Below the pieces are notes generated by a model. The model saw nothing but the letters and a program-made list of their open reading frames with translations, was not told the DNA's origin and did no database searches. A stretch of 64,000 nucleotides of DNA from contig OY987302.1 of the NCBI GenBank assembly GCA_963920635.1, positions 29,177,278 through 29,241,277 of the forward strand, read 5' to 3'. The position numbers and the translations under genes were made by a program. The first letter of the stretch is position 1; every line of letters begins with the position of its first letter. Source of the DNA: Pseudeuparius sepicola (Eukaryota > Arthropoda > Insecta > Coleoptera > Anthribidae). Below, in pieces: positions 9,780 through 21,690 of the stretch.

Positions 9780-10480
9780 GACGCAGCCTGACAGGCCCCC
9801 TTTAACGCTACCTGACAGGTCCCCTCTTAGGATGCTAGCGCCTGCGCAGATGTCAAGAGATTTTCTAAGATTTTTTCCAAATACCATTTTCAACAAATTT
9901 GTTATAAATATGTCCGATCTCGCCCTATTTACTCATTAAGGTTTCAGAAAGGTGAAATTCTATATGTTTTTCTCTCTTAATCTCACATTTTTCTTATATT
10001 TCTCTCTCACCCTGTATATATTTTACTCTCCTAATCTCACATTTTTCTTATATTTCTCTCACCCTATATAGACGCAGCCTGACAGGCCCCCTTTAACGCT
10101 ACCTGAAATTCTATATATTTTTCTCTTACATTTTTCCTTATATTTCTCTCTCACCCTGTATATATTTCACTCTCTCACATTTTTCTTATATTTCTCTCAC
10201 CCTATATAGACGCAGCCTGACAGGCCCCCTTTAACGCTACCTGAAATTCTATATATTTTTCTCTTACATTTTTCCTTATATTTCTCTCTCACCCTATATA
10301 TATTTTTCTCTCTCACATTTTTCTTATATTTCTCTCACCCTACATAGACGCAGCCTGACAGGCCCCCTTTAACGCTACCTGAAATTCTATATATTTTTCT
10401 CTTACATTTTTCCTTATATTTCTCTCTCACCCTGTATATATTTACCAAATTTTTGATTGTATTTTTCTCATATTTAACCT
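9780..10480. repeat. 138-bp tandem repeat with pyrimidine-rich arms
   Basis: The core GACGCAGCCTGACAGGCCCC starts at 9780, 10071, 10209 and 10347. The last three are exactly 138 bp apart, separated by TTTCTCTCTCACCCTGTATATA-type pyrimidine-rich DNA. Further partial units continue to a (TA)n run at about 10539-10563. A diverged core, with CTGACAGGTGCCCTCTTAGG, reappears at about 10830 inside a GC-rich stretch (10790-11160) that holds no convincing gene. Confidence 0.85.
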
Positions 10481-11176
10481 AACTTCACTCTATTCTCTCC
10501 TAATCTCACATTTTTCTTATATTCCTCTCTCACCCTGTATATATATATATATATATATATATTTTTTCTCACCTCCCTGACCTAACTTCACTCTCTTCTC
10601 TCTCACATTTTTTCTTATATTTTAATACATTTCCAAGAAATGGAATTTGCGCTCGATTTGGATTATTTCACTCGACATAATATTCTAAAAATAGAACCGC
10701 TGATAACTGAACGCTTCCACTATCGGAATACGAGTTTTCCACATTACATTTTGACATATTAAGACGATCTCAAGACATCTCAAGACTCCCCTCCCTCTCA
10801 GGCCCCCGGATCCGGATCCTTTAACGCTACCTGACAGGTGCCCTCTTAGGGTACAAGCGCGCGTGCGCCCAAACGGGCGACCGAGATGATACACTTTCCC
10901 TCCAATAACCACGCCCGACGCGGATGGCGGGAACGCACCATGACTCGGCCTGATTCGAACGTCTTCGGATGGGGTCGGATATCTTCGGACACTCTCGGAT
11001 CAGCTCGCGACCTGATTGGCTGTGACGTCACGAGGAAGCGGACATCTTCGAGTCTGATTGGGTAGGAGGGGAAAAGGGGGTGGGGCGTCATCGTCGAACG
11101 ACCTTGAAATCCCAAATGAAGCTCCATAAGAAATAACATGGGAATTTGCGCCAGAACTCTCATAGCTTATCTACTT

Positions 11177-13077
11177 ACAGGGCATTGTAACTATTTTTTT
11201 CAAATTAAATTATGGCAATATCTGCCAAACTAATCAAGCTGCTGAACTGAAATTTGGCACTGCTGTGTTTTTGGCGATGTAGAATAAGCTGAAAATGGCA
11301 ATTTTGCCTTATCTCACAGAGGGCACCACTTGCGCTGTTTTTGTTCCTGCATGTCCATCATTTTAGTGAATCTTTTCATTCTGCAAGAAAAAGGTACTCT
11401 TGTTTTATAACAATCAAATCAACTGTTTGCGTTGAAATGGCCAAAACGTGCCCCAAAACACCTGTTGACTTCAATATTCGAAACATAAAATTTTCACCTA
11501 CTGCTTTCAAATGTTACAGAGCAACTGTACCATTTAAATTGAAAACAAAATCCCTGTGAACAATGTATCAAAAATTATTTGCTTTCAAAATGGAAAGGAT
11601 TGAATTTGACAAAATTTTGACACTCTATTTCAAGAAAACCAATGGTGTTTTGACCAATGCCCATTTGGCATTTTTTTTATCTTTTTGAATGTACACGTGC
11701 GGCCTCATAAATCGTTCCACTAGGCATGAGAAATAAACAAGAAATCAAGAATTTCGGGTAAGTGCGGCAACGTTGCGCCAATTCCACAGCTTCACAAATC
11801 AACAACTTTCCCTACATTCCCTCGTACCGACCCGCTCCTCCCCTTAGAAACTAAAAATTGCGATACGTCAGTCAACGAAAATAGGTTAATGCATTATTAT
11901 CATAATAAAGTGGATTTAAAGTTTTACACAGTTTATTGGTGTTTTGAGATTCACGTAATGTGAAATTACGCGGATTTCTTTGATTGTAAAAGTGGTATTA
12001 GTTAAATAAGGTATAATATCCAAGTATAATTGTGTTATTATAGAAGAATCTCATAGTGGTTTTTTACGTTGGTTTATTACACTTCTTTATCTTAACCGCG
12101 AACCAAATCTTTGGTTTATTTCAATTTTTAAAGCTTCCCTGGAGTCCTCGGGTGAGGTTCTGATGCTTCCCGGGCCCCCGAAAAATCGAGAAATGAGAAA
12201 AAACAAGCAATTTCCAATAGTGATATCAGAGGATTTTCCGTCGGTTTCGTTGATTCTACAGCCGTCCCGTTTCTCGAAAGGGGTTAATTGTGAATCGGGA
12301 ATTTCTCTTAGATATCGGATTTTCGAGATTCTTTTTGGTAGGTACCGGAGGAAAGTACGACACCCAATTAAGAGATTTACCACCTTCTTCGATTTTTAGA
12401 ACGGCTCTATATTCGAGGTGGTCCGTGGGCAGGGTTATAAGATTTTCCACTATTATTCAGGCAATCTAAGGCCAACCTAACAGCGCTGAATTTACTGTTT
12501 TTTGCACTGTGACTGGCAATGTCACATAAGGTAATGTCACGTAATAAGATGTTAGATTTGCCGTCACTTACGCTTTTAAGGTTATCACTAGCTTTCAAAC
12601 CGCGAGAGAGGAGAGGGGTAATTGCAACGTTGTCAGTTGATCGCCTTTGCGTCCGCACATATTGGAACGATTTCAAGGGCCGTGCGTGTACAGTTGATCT
12701 GTAACATTTACAAGGGGTAGGTGAAAATTTTATGTTTTGAATATTGAAGGCACCAGGTGTTTTGGGGCACATTTTGCCCACTTGCTCTGTTTTTGGATTG
12801 TGCTTTTACTCTTAACTTTTTTGAGGTTATCTTTTTCGTCCTGCAGGTCCATCATTTTAGTGAACCTTTTCATTCTGCAAAAAGGGTACTTTTGTTTTAT
12901 AACAATCAAATCAACCTTTTGCGTTGAAATCGGCAAAATGAGATACGGCGAGATTGACATTTTCAGCTTATTCTCCATCGCCAAAAACACAGCAGTGCCA
13001 AATTTCAGTTCAGCCGCTTGATTAGCTTGGGAGATATTACCATAATTCAATTTGAAAAGAGTTAGAACGCCCTGTAT
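11177..13077. repeat. Fold-back element, family B (arms 11177-11560 and 12695-13077)
   Basis: The left arm (CAGGGCATTGTAACT, then a stretch with GGCACTGCTGTGTTTTTGGC and GTGCCCCAAAACACCTGTTG) returns as its reverse complement in the right arm, which ends GAACGCCCTGTA. The 1.1 kb between the arms is a different, less AT-rich sequence of unknown origin (11700-12690) with no credible gene. Another copy of the arm lies at 55312-55712. Confidence 0.75.
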
Positions 13078-13085
13078 TTCAGTAA

Positions 13086-13690
13086 CTATTGAGATCTTAT
13101 AAGCCAATGCTCCGATAAGCATACTATATCAAAACTGTTACCCTCCAAATATATGTTAAGTTCATCAACTTTATTAGAGAGGCATTGTATATTTAAATGA
13201 AAAAAGTTTATACTTTTATTCTGATTCGAAATGTTTACCAAATTGTTTGTACCACTTGAACTGTTTCCGGACTTCACAGACTTCATACTGCCCCAGCTCG
13301 AGCCACGAGACGATGAAAAAAAAACGACTAACTTGTACACCCTTAGGCCACAGTTGAGGGTTTGTGGCCTTGTTTAGGATTTCTTCTTTAATATCGCTTA
13401 AACAAGGCATAGTAGTCCGGAAACCTTGACTGCAATTTACTGCATATCACCTCTGAAAACACAGGCTTAAGATATTCAGTTATAGACTCTTCAGTTGTAT
13501 CTGGATGCAGCTTGCACACATGAAGGAAAGACAACCGTTCGATGGGTCTAATAATGGAAGAGCTACAGCCACTGCCGGTAACAGCTATACTGCACGCTCT
13601 GTTAGTTCTGGAGTTATTGCTCATTTTCCTTTTTTTGTGCTGGACCAATTGAAATCCATCGTCGTTATTAATTCTTCGCACTTCCGTGCC
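13086..13690 (-). mobile_element. CR1-like LINE fragment: ORF1 end and start of ORF2 endonuclease
   Basis: Minus-strand remnant of a non-LTR retrotransposon. 13681-13388 encodes an ORF1 segment (HPDTTEESITEYLKPVF), which continues after a frameshift near 13400 as NPQLWPKGVQVSRFFF, the usual ORF1 end in CR1/L2-type LINEs. After a stop, 13300-13086 encodes the start of the endonuclease: FFHLNIQCLSNKVDEL and FDIVCLSEHWL, the family's first and second conserved blocks. The remainder of ORF2 is missing: the sequence is cut where it meets the family B fold-back element. Confidence 0.75.
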
Positions 13691-13734
13691 GTTTCTGAAA
13701 ATACATTCGCAGACGGGACAGTAGAAATGCGAAA

Positions 13735-14155
13735 AAATATAAAAGTTTTAAAAAAGTCAATGGCGCACATTTCCTTTTTCTCAAAAATATTGGTTAAGGG
13801 ACGCCACTGGACTCGATAATAATTGTAATCTACTTTTATATTTTTTCGCATTAAGCAACTAAGAATGTAACTTTTTGGTCCCTTGAAAGATTCAAGGGTT
13901 CGTATCTTGCTTCGTTTTCTAGAAAGCAGCAATGCAACAACAAAGCAATGACATGCAATAAAGTGGTTTTCATTTTTTCTCTCGAAAACGAAGCCAGATA
14001 CAAAAAATATTTAAGAGACCAAAAAGTTGTATTCTTAGTTGCTTAATGCGAGAAAAATATAAGTTTTAAAAAAGTCAGTGGCGCATTTTGTTTTAAATAT
14101 TGATCACGGTGCCCCCAGAGATGCCACTGGACTTAATAATTTGAATCTACTTGGG
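13735..14155. repeat. Compact palindromic repeat
   Basis: CGCATTAAGCAACTAAGAATG at 13848 onward and its reverse complement at about 14030-14050 face each other across about 100 bp, with matching flanks (GACCAAAAAGTT). Outside them, the segment AAAAAAGTCAATGGCGCA to GCCACTGGACT occurs as a direct repeat at about 13750 and 14070. No coding content. Confidence 0.65.
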
Positions 14156-14562
14156 CTAAATTAACCCCTCTCTACCGTAAATAATATTTCCAGATTTAAA
14201 CAAAATCGGCTAAAGGATTATTAAGATGTTGAAAAAATATTTTTTAAAAAGTTTGACACCCTGTATCTTGAAAATGAAGCGATAACGGACCTATGTTTAT
14301 ATAAACTTTTTGTCTTAAAATCACTCAAAGAATCACCCCTTGAAGTTTAGCTACATACTTAAATATCACCCTGTATATGACACCCTCTACTAAAACAAAT
14401 AATGTTGTCCACCTGGCACAGCATGCATGAAATAGTGACTGAAAGGGTTAACAATAGATTTTTATTTTAATTGTTCGTGGGTAATTTATTTTAACTTTTT
14501 ATCATTATTTAATTTCCTACAATATAATTTGTACTTACAGCAAAAAATTTCTAATTGAAGAT

Positions 14563-14591
14563 CTGAGGAAGAATTTAATTAAATTCGAAAC
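14563..14591 (+). other. Penelope-like/hammerhead-like motif
   Basis: CTGAGGA (14563-14569), an extra A, a perfect 16-nt palindrome GAATTTAATTAAATTC (14571-14586), then GAAAC (14587-14591). This is the order CUGANGA, helix II, GAAA of a hammerhead ribozyme core, and the same pattern (CTGAAGATG, hairpin, GAAACGTG) is typical of Penelope-like element ends. Helix I and the cleavage triplet were not established, and the extra A would disturb the core. A similar motif lies at 44388-44416. Confidence 0.35.
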
Positions 14592-15127
14592 GTAGACAGA
14601 AGAGTGAAACTGTTTTAATAATATTCTCTACTGAAGAACTATCACTGCTTAAGTATTTTTTTTATTCTGTTTTCTTTCTCTAGGTCTGTCATTTTAATTG
14701 ATTTCTGGGATTCATTTAACATGGAAGATCTTAGAATTAATAACTGTCATATTTCTTTATTTTTAGATTAAAAAATATTCTATTTTATCATGGTGATTTT
14801 TAAAGCACTATTTAACCTTAGCAATCCTTTCCTAAAAAACTGCTTGTATCTTCCGAAATATTCTCACGATTCTTACACATATCTTGGGTAGAATTTAAAA
14901 ATTCCAAATGAAAGTTCTCTTTTATTTGTTTTGTATCTGATGTCATGGTTTCATAGCAAACCTCTTTATTCACTTCTGCCACACAGTTACTATGGCCCTG
15001 CCTAACTTATAACAAATAAACGCAACCGTGTGCCATAATTTTATGGGTGAAAGGACTTGGTAGTAACTTAAGCGTGCAGTGGAGGCCACGACTACCAAGA
15101 CCACCCAGTATTCCAAGCATAGAAAGT

Positions 15128-15276
15128 AGTAGCGTTGACTGACGTATTAATAAAACTTCTCACGGCTAGTTTCATATCCTGGAAAGTAGATGGCACCTAT
15201 GGTCAACAATGAGCCAGAGAACTGTCTAACATGACATCCGTGAACAGTCTTTATTAATACGTCAGCCAACGGTAGT
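15128..15276. repeat. Short palindromic element
   Basis: TAGCGTTGACTGACGTATTA at 15131 onward returns as the reverse complement, TTTATTAATACGTCAGCCAACGG, at 15250-15272, separated by about 95 bp. No coding content. It lies beyond the 15550 splice donor, in the SF3B3 intron or flank. Confidence 0.6.
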
Positions 15277-15549
15277 AGTATCAAAATTATTTGACACAAC
15301 TGGCTACATGCAAATATTAAGTAAAATTATAAAATAATTATGTCAATATAGACCATAACACTTCTCTTCTAATTTAACACTGGCATTTAAAAATTATAAT
15401 GCTGTATGTCTTAACAAAGAATGTATGGAATTAGCATTGAAGTAAATTACAAAATGCCACTTACCATTAGCATATGAAATTTGAAACTAATATCCAAAAA
15501 TAAGTTGATAATCATTCTCCTTGGTTAATGTACAATGTACATTACTCAC

Positions 15550-15824
15550 CTTTACAGGGTAATAGTAGCTTCTAAAAGATAAGTGATCTCGTCCACATAA
15601 TGGTGAGTTTTCACTTCTCATGTGCATTTCAAGGTGTTGAAAAAACTCGTGATCTTCATGAGTAGTAAATGGTACTAAAATACCAACAGAACCGGACAAT
15701 GTTGTATAAATAAGTGATTCGGATCCACCAGGAATTAATGTCGCTTTCTGCAATGATGTTACAGTTTCCCCGATATGGAATGTTGCTATAGTATCTGCCT
15801 TCTGAGATGCCCCGTTGAGTAATC
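15550..15824 (-). CDS. SF3B3: SF3B3 exon (near C-terminus)
   Basis: Exon of splicing factor 3B subunit 3 (SAP130), part of the SF3b complex of U2 snRNP, which helps recognise the intron branch site in the nucleus. The acceptor is TTTGCAG before 15824 and the donor is AAG|GTGAGT after 15550. It enters with two bases completing a Gly codon left by the upstream exon and ends in phase 0. It encodes LLNGASQKAD, LIPGGSESLIYTTLSG, then LVPFTTHEDHEFFQHLEMHM and CGRDHLSFRSYYYPVK, which belong to the C-terminal beta-propeller of this very conserved protein. Only a last piece of some 45 residues should follow, and I did not find it between here and position 1. Confidence 0.95.
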
Positions 15825-15984
15825 CTGCAAAGCAATACACAAAATATTAATAGCAACTTATTTTCTAGTTTCATTGTTAATTTAAATTTTTCCAAGTAAT
15901 TTATATTTCTTTTTAAGTTATTCATTGGCCTTTTCCCCCCACTCCACAGCAACCATTCATAGCATCTTTGTAATTTTTGAAAAG

Positions 15985-17228
15985 TTGACAAGATATAGGG
16001 CAACAACACTGAGGGGGTTTAAAGGTGGCACACCATTGGGCAAGGGTTGAAAATTATTAAAAACTATGAACAAACCGGAGCCGCGCATTAAATTCACGTC
16101 AATATGACAGTCTTCCCAACTTTTTTCTGAACCAAATAAATTTTAGAAAGTAGACAAGCGATAGGTCAATAACCCTGAGGGGGTTTAAAGGTGGCACATC
16201 ATTGGGCAAGGGTTGAAAAATACCAAAAACTATGAACAAATCGAAGCCTGAGTGGGTTTAAAGGTGGCACACCATTGGGCTAGGGTTGACAAATATTACC
16301 AACTTTGAACAAATCGGAGCCGGGCGTTAAATTCACGTGAATATGACAGTCTTCCCCAACTTTTTTCGGAACCGAATAAATTTTAAAAAGTAGACAAGCG
16401 ATAGGGCATCAACCCTAAATGGGTTTAAAGGTGGCACTCCATTGGGCAAGGGTTGACAAATATTAAAAACTATGAACAAATCGGTGCCGCACGTTAAATT
16501 CAAGTCAATATGACAGTCTTCTCCAACTTTTTTCAGTACCGAATAATTTTTAAAAACTAGACAAGAGATAGGGCAACAACCCTGAGGGGGTTTAAAGGTG
16601 GTACACTATTGTCTAAGGGTTGAAAATACTGAAAACTATGAACAAATCGGAGCCGCAAGTTAAATTCACGTCAATATGACAATCTTCCCCAACTTTTTTC
16701 GGAACCAAGTGATTTTTAGAAAGTAGACAAGAGATAGGGCAACAACCCTTAGGGGGTTTAAAGGTGGCACACCATTGGTTAAGGGTTGACAAATATTAAA
16801 AACTATGAACAAATCGGAGCCGTGTGTTAAATTCACATCAATATGACAGTCTTCCCCGACATTTTTCGGAACCCAGTAATTTTTGAAAAGTAGACAAGAG
16901 ATAATGCAACAACCCCGAGGGATCTAAATACTATCAAATTGACATTAATTTAACGAGACGCTCTGATTTGTTCATACTTTTTAGTATTTCTCAACCCCTA
17001 CCCAATGGTGTGCCACCTTTAAACCCCATCAAGGTTGTTGCCCTATCTCTTGTCTACTTTCTAAAAATTACTTGGTTCCGAAAAAAGTTGGGGAAGACTT
17101 GTCATATTGACGTGAATTTAACTTGCGGCTCCGATTTGTTCATAGTTTTCAGTATTTTCAACCCTTAGACAATGGTGTGCCACCTTTAAACTCCCTCAGA
17201 GTTGTTGCCCTACCTCTTGTCTAGTTTT
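15985..17228. repeat. 166-bp satellite array with an inverted end
   Basis: The marker TTTAAAGGTGGCAC recurs with its AAAGG at 16021, 16187, 16260, 16427, 16594 and 16760. Spacing is 166-167 bp, with one truncated 73-bp unit. Each unit contains GGGCAAGGGTTG, AACTATGAACAAATCGGAGC and GACAGTCTTCCCCAAC. From about 16960 to 17225 the same unit appears in reverse orientation (CCAATGGTGTGCCACCTTTAAA twice), so the array turns round and can fold on itself. It lies in an SF3B3 intron and has no reading frame. Confidence 0.9.
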
Positions 17229-18304
17229 TTTACTGTCTCAGGGTAGTAAAAGTTTGGTGCCAAAATGTCACGTAGTATCCTCAAAAACCGAAAAACCGTG
17301 ACTTCTGTGCGCTTGACTACTGAACCGACATTCGTTTGCCACAATCCACGAGGGGCCAGCATCGAACACTGGCGTCGGGCGCTGGCGTCCGACACCAACT
17401 TCACATAAGTCCATATATGACTATGTTTATATCGTGACAACTCCATCGGATTGAAATGGATCCGATTGAGTTGTGTCAAATCTTTTATAATTCTACGTTT
17501 ACATCATCAGTATTGAATCCTACGGTTTTCAATCCTCTCTAGGGACATTAACTTATTACACTTATTCTACAGTAGGTTGGTGCACATTCTGGCCAACATT
17601 TGTTTGGAAATAGCGGCTTTACTTGAAATTTTAAATATGATTGAATTTCAATCTGTAGGGTTTAGGCCGTCTATTTGAGTCCGCTCCAGTGAATTCAAAC
17701 CTCTCTCAATTGGATCGAGCGTGTCGAGATAAACGTAGTCTATGAACAAATAGCCAAACCATAAAGCGACACCAGTGAAGGTCAAATGCGGATTCGCTCT
17801 GATGACAGAAGAAAGCAGGGAAAACCCATAACCTATCCTTCATAGATCATAACCTCAAAAAGAACAAAACAAAATATGGGAAGTGAACATCCCCCAAAAC
17901 CCAGCACATTTACGATACAATGTCGGTACACAGAGTGTACCTAATAATACATGCGAAAGCATGCCCAAAGTCAATCCCTCCACAACCACCTCGGAAAGTA
18001 CAGTAAGTTTAAGCAACTAGACCCCCAGAGATGTTGGCTTATGTTGACGTTATTATTTCAGAGGAAGCGGAACACCCACAGAACACAACTCAAGGAGCGT
18101 CTCAGTGCAGTAAAAAGGATTATGAGCGGATTATGAGCGGATTATGAGCGGAGAAATTAGTGTGCCAAGTGAAAGTAAATAAAGTTCGTTGTATCAAGAA
18201 AAGTATCTTTCTCAGTGGTGTCGATAGCCACGAAATCATGTAAGCCCTCTAGTTAATACTTAATAAAGCATCCAAAAATCAAACGTAATATATACAGTGA
18301 AATA

Positions 18305-19417
18305 TACAGTGAGGACGCGAAGGTAAAATTCGGTAAAATGTTCAGCTGGTAAAAAAAAATCGATGAGACACGTCAAACATAATTTTTAATTGTGCACATT
18401 TGGGCATAAAACTTTTTCTTGTGACGTCATCAAGTTCACAGATATGACGTCTTCGAAAATTTTTTTAAATGGCAACCCCACTTTTTTATAGCGTCATTAT
18501 AAAGGGGACGTTTTTCTGCGTACAGAAGTATACATTTTAGGGTAGGTTACATAACAACATTTCTGAGAAAAAAAATATTTTAATGAATTCTTAGAATAAA
18601 CTGAGAAAAAAATGTAAATAACAAAATGCAATCAAATTAGCTGTTCAAAGTACCTTCCTTGCACATATTGACAATGAGCAAGACGATCTAATATTTCTGG
18701 GGTAATTAGTCTAAACGTTTCGGTAATTCTAATCTACAAAGCTTCAATGTTGTTGGGTCGGTCCACGTAAACTTTACTTTTTATAAAACCCCACAGAAAG
18801 TTAGTCAATTGTCCCTCGTCTACAAATTCAATCCAAACCAATCCAATCCAATGGATTGGTAGACGAGGGACAATTCAGTGGCCAGCGAGGTCACCAGATT
18901 TGACCCCCCTTGACTACTTTCTGTGGGGTTTTATAAAAAGTAAAGTTTACGTGGACCGACCCAACAACATTGAAGCTTTGAAGATTAGAATTACCGAAAC
19001 GTTTAGACTAATTACCCCAGAAATATTATATCGTCTTGCTCATCGTCTATATGTGCAAGGAAGGCACTTCGAACAGTTAATTTGATTGCATTTTGTTATT
19101 TACATTTTTTCTCAGTTTATCCTAAGAATTCATTAAAATATTTTTTTCTCAGAAATGTCGTTATGTAACCTACCCTAAAATGTATACTTCTGTACGCAGA
19201 AAAACGTCCCCTTTCTAATGATGAAAAAAAGTGGGGTTGCCATTTAAAAAAAAATGTCGATGACGTCTTATCTGCGAACTTGATGATGTCACAAGAAAAA
19301 TTTTTATGCCCAAATGTGCACAATTAAAAATTATGTTTGACGTGTCTCATAGATTTTTTTTTATCCGCCACCTGAACATTTTACCGAATTTGTTCCAACT
19401 TTCTCGTCCTCACTGTA
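18305..19417. mobile_element. Palindromic mariner-derived fold-back element
   Basis: The whole 1.1 kb is one imperfect palindrome centred near 18845. It starts TACAGTGAGGACG and ends CGTCCTCACTGTA, that is, TA target ends and CAGTGAGGACG terminal repeats as in Tc1/mariner elements. Each arm is about 530 bp: terminal repeat, a non-coding part (GAGACACGTCAAACATAATT, GACGTCATC) and the 3' end of a transposase gene. In the right arm the gene reads on the plus strand; in the left arm it is mirrored on the minus strand (about 18640-18835). The element is therefore two copies of one mariner 3' end joined head to head, with the 5' part of the transposon missing. Confidence 0.88.
18850..19084 (+). pseudogene. 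Mariner transposase C-terminal fragment
   Basis: About 78 codons of a Tc1/mariner-type DDE transposase: QWIGRRGTIQWPARSPD, then LTPLDYFLWGFIKSKVY and a C-terminal tail ending HFEQLI before a TGA. WPARSPDLTPLD carries the third catalytic acidic residue of the family. The N-terminal DNA-binding domain and the first two catalytic residues are absent. The frame has no stop, so the fragment is young or was protected until recently. Its mirror copy in the left arm is damaged (a GCTGTTCAAAGT end instead of the right arm's sequence). Confidence 0.75.
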
Positions 19418-19419
19418 TA

Positions 19420-20492
19420 CATTTGGAATAGACACACCCCCGTAAAATTTTCATTTTTCATCTGATTTTAGCCGGTTTTTTTTCTCTCTAAAAATAGGTC
19501 ACATAAAACTCTACTTTGGTGAAAAATTTCAGGTCTTAATCCCAATTTTCAAGGCCTACCAAGAATATTTTTATATTAAAAAATGACGAAAATTATTTAT
19601 CGATTTTTTTTTATTTAAAATCTGACACAACAGAGTTAATCAGGACATCCCAAAACCCCCTCATAACCAATTTAAACAAAAAATATATAGGAAGTTCCAT
19701 TCTACAAGGTTCCAAAGATGAGCAAAATGGGAATTTTAAAGGCACCTGGCGAGTCAAATGTGTCATGGAATCCCCTCAAAACAGTTGAATGATCAACAAG
19801 ACTACTCAAAGTGTTGGTGTGCAAAGATTCAATACAAAAATGTAGAGGGTATTTTTCTGAGGGCACTCACTGGCCACTGTCGTCTGGATCGCCACCTACA
19901 CCTCATTGGGGTGGAGGAGGAGCAGGAGTGCAGATGGTGCCTGAAAGAAGAGGAGACGCCCTACCACTTACTAACAGTGTGCCCTGTGCTTGACAGGGTC
20001 AGATTCGAGTCCTTCGGCATGGCAAGGTTACTTTTTTATGTGACTTGCCATGTGGACTGAATGTCTGTATTTTGGTTAATAAACCTCTACTCTACTCTTT
20101 GAATGGTCCTGTTGATAATTCAACTGTTTTGAGTGGATTCCATGGCACACTTGACTTGCCAGATGCCTTTAAAATTCCTATTTTGCTCAACTTTGACAAC
20201 CCGCAGAATGGAACATCCTGTATATTTTTTGTTCAAATTTTGTATGTGGGGGTTTCAGGATGTGATTAACGCTGTTATGTCAGATTTTAAATAAAAAAAA
20301 CGCTAATTATATTCGTAATTTTTTAATAGAAAAAAATTTATAGTAGGCCTTGAAAATTGATATTAAGATCTGAAATTTTGCACCAAAGTAAAAGAGTTTT
20401 GCCTGACCTATCTTTAGAAAAAAAACGGCTAGAATCTCATGAAAAATAAAAATTTTACAGGGTGTGTCTATTCCAAATGGGACACACTGTAA
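19420..20492. mobile_element. Fold-back element, family A, with a LINE fragment in its loop
   Basis: The left arm (GGAATAGACACACCC, TTATTTAAAATCTGACACAAC, CCTCAAAACAGTTGAATGATC) is mirrored by the right arm (20085-20492), which ends AGGGTGTGTCTATTCCAAAT. The loop holds a piece of LINE ORF2 (19830-20040). The left arm begins right after the mariner fold-back, so the two elements are adjacent. Other family A copies lie at 39905-42597 (split), 45015-45220 (half) and 56920-57800. Confidence 0.85.
19830..20040 (+). pseudogene. LINE ORF2 C-terminal fragment (zinc-knuckle region)
   Basis: About 70 codons reading ALTGHCRLDRHLHLIGVEEE, then CRWCLKEEETPYHLLTVCP and LDRVRFESFG. This is the CCHC region at the end of an I/Jockey-type LINE ORF2, closely matching residues near the end of the larger copy at 30431-31733. 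Both ends are truncated. It sits exactly in the loop of a family A fold-back. Confidence 0.75.
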
Positions 20493-21349
20493 ATATAAAT
20501 AAATAATGCGATAAAGTGGCAGCGCCAGGTGATAACTAAGTGTGATAAGTAAAATGCAATACGGTACAATATACGCAAAAGACAACATATAGGTCATCCG
20601 TAGAACAGTAACTCTTTTATTTCTTTTCAATTTGGTTAGTATGTCAGTTGTGTTTCCGTCTGAGTTTGTATTTTATTCAAAGAAATAGACACGGAAACTC
20701 ATTCCAACTGGTAGTTACCTAGGAAATTTCGATTAGTCGTTAATAGAGGCCTTAAAAGAACTATGCAGTTGAGACAAGGAGAATGTCAAAGCCCTCTTTC
20801 GACTGTGAAGCCGAGGCACACGGGATAGAAGGCCTGCAGACTCGATCGATGATGTCACACACTCAGGCCGATACTAATGTAAGATATTCTATGCATTGCG
20901 GTATTTTGGGTAGTTTTACAGAGATTTTTTTCCAGATTATTTATTAACACATACGATAAGAAACCAAAAAATGTTACGTTCAACAGAAAATAAATCATTC
21001 TAAACCATTAAATTCGTAGTAATAAACATAATAAACTGAATGAAATTCAACAATTATTAAAGGTGGGTTTATGCCATTCCATTATTTTATAGAGCAGATT
21101 ACAGTAGATTACAACAATAAAAGTGGGTTATCTGAAAACTACATAAAAACCTTGTGCAACAAGCAACATTATGAACATTTATCTTTTTATTAATGATCAT
21201 GAAGCGGCAGTGAAGCGATAATACGCCGCGAATCCTCTAAAGGCCCCCCTTATTAAATTGTTAAGAATACCAATTTCATTGCATGGCAAGAAAAAACATA
21301 TGTAAATAAAAAATCATGTTACAAAAAATACTGCTTTGTCAGAAGTATA

Positions 21350-21690
21350 GTGTGTCCCAATTTGATACTGGACACCTCGAAAATATATGAATGTCAAGGA
21401 AAACAAATGGTCTCTATTTTTATTGTCAGTCCCAAGGGAGAGTATCTCATAGTATTTGAATGGGGTAATTATTTCATGGCCTGCTATGATTATCTAAAAT
21501 GGCGATTTTTTTATGACAAAATGTTATTAAGGAAACTTGTTCAGAATGGAAAACTGAGTATATTGGCAAAATTTCAAAAGTCTAGGCCTACTTTGAAAAG
21601 TGTCCTTTCTGTAGCTTTCTCTCCTTTCTCAGATCAAAATGTTATTTTTCATAATAAACAAGTGTCCTTAATAACATTTTGACATGAATG
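21350..21690. repeat. Fold-back family C, one arm
   Basis: TGTGTCCCAATTTGATACTGGACACCTCG through CCCAAGGGAGAGTATCTCATAG and GGAAACTTGTTCAGAATGGAAAA. It matches one arm of the complete palindrome at 46893-47557; a short inverted piece (TTATTAAGGA against TCCTTAATAACATTTTG) marks the former loop. The 340 bp that follow (21690-22030) are GC-rich with TTCGTTCGTTCG and CCGAGACGAGACT runs and hold no credible gene. Confidence 0.7.

Noticed and set aside
10685..11163. Two minus-strand frames in a GC-rich stretch
   Set aside because: No start context, no recognisable domain; composition alone keeps them open.
13505..13819. 104-codon plus-strand frame
   Set aside because: Antisense shadow of the LINE ORF1 remnant running into the palindromic repeat.
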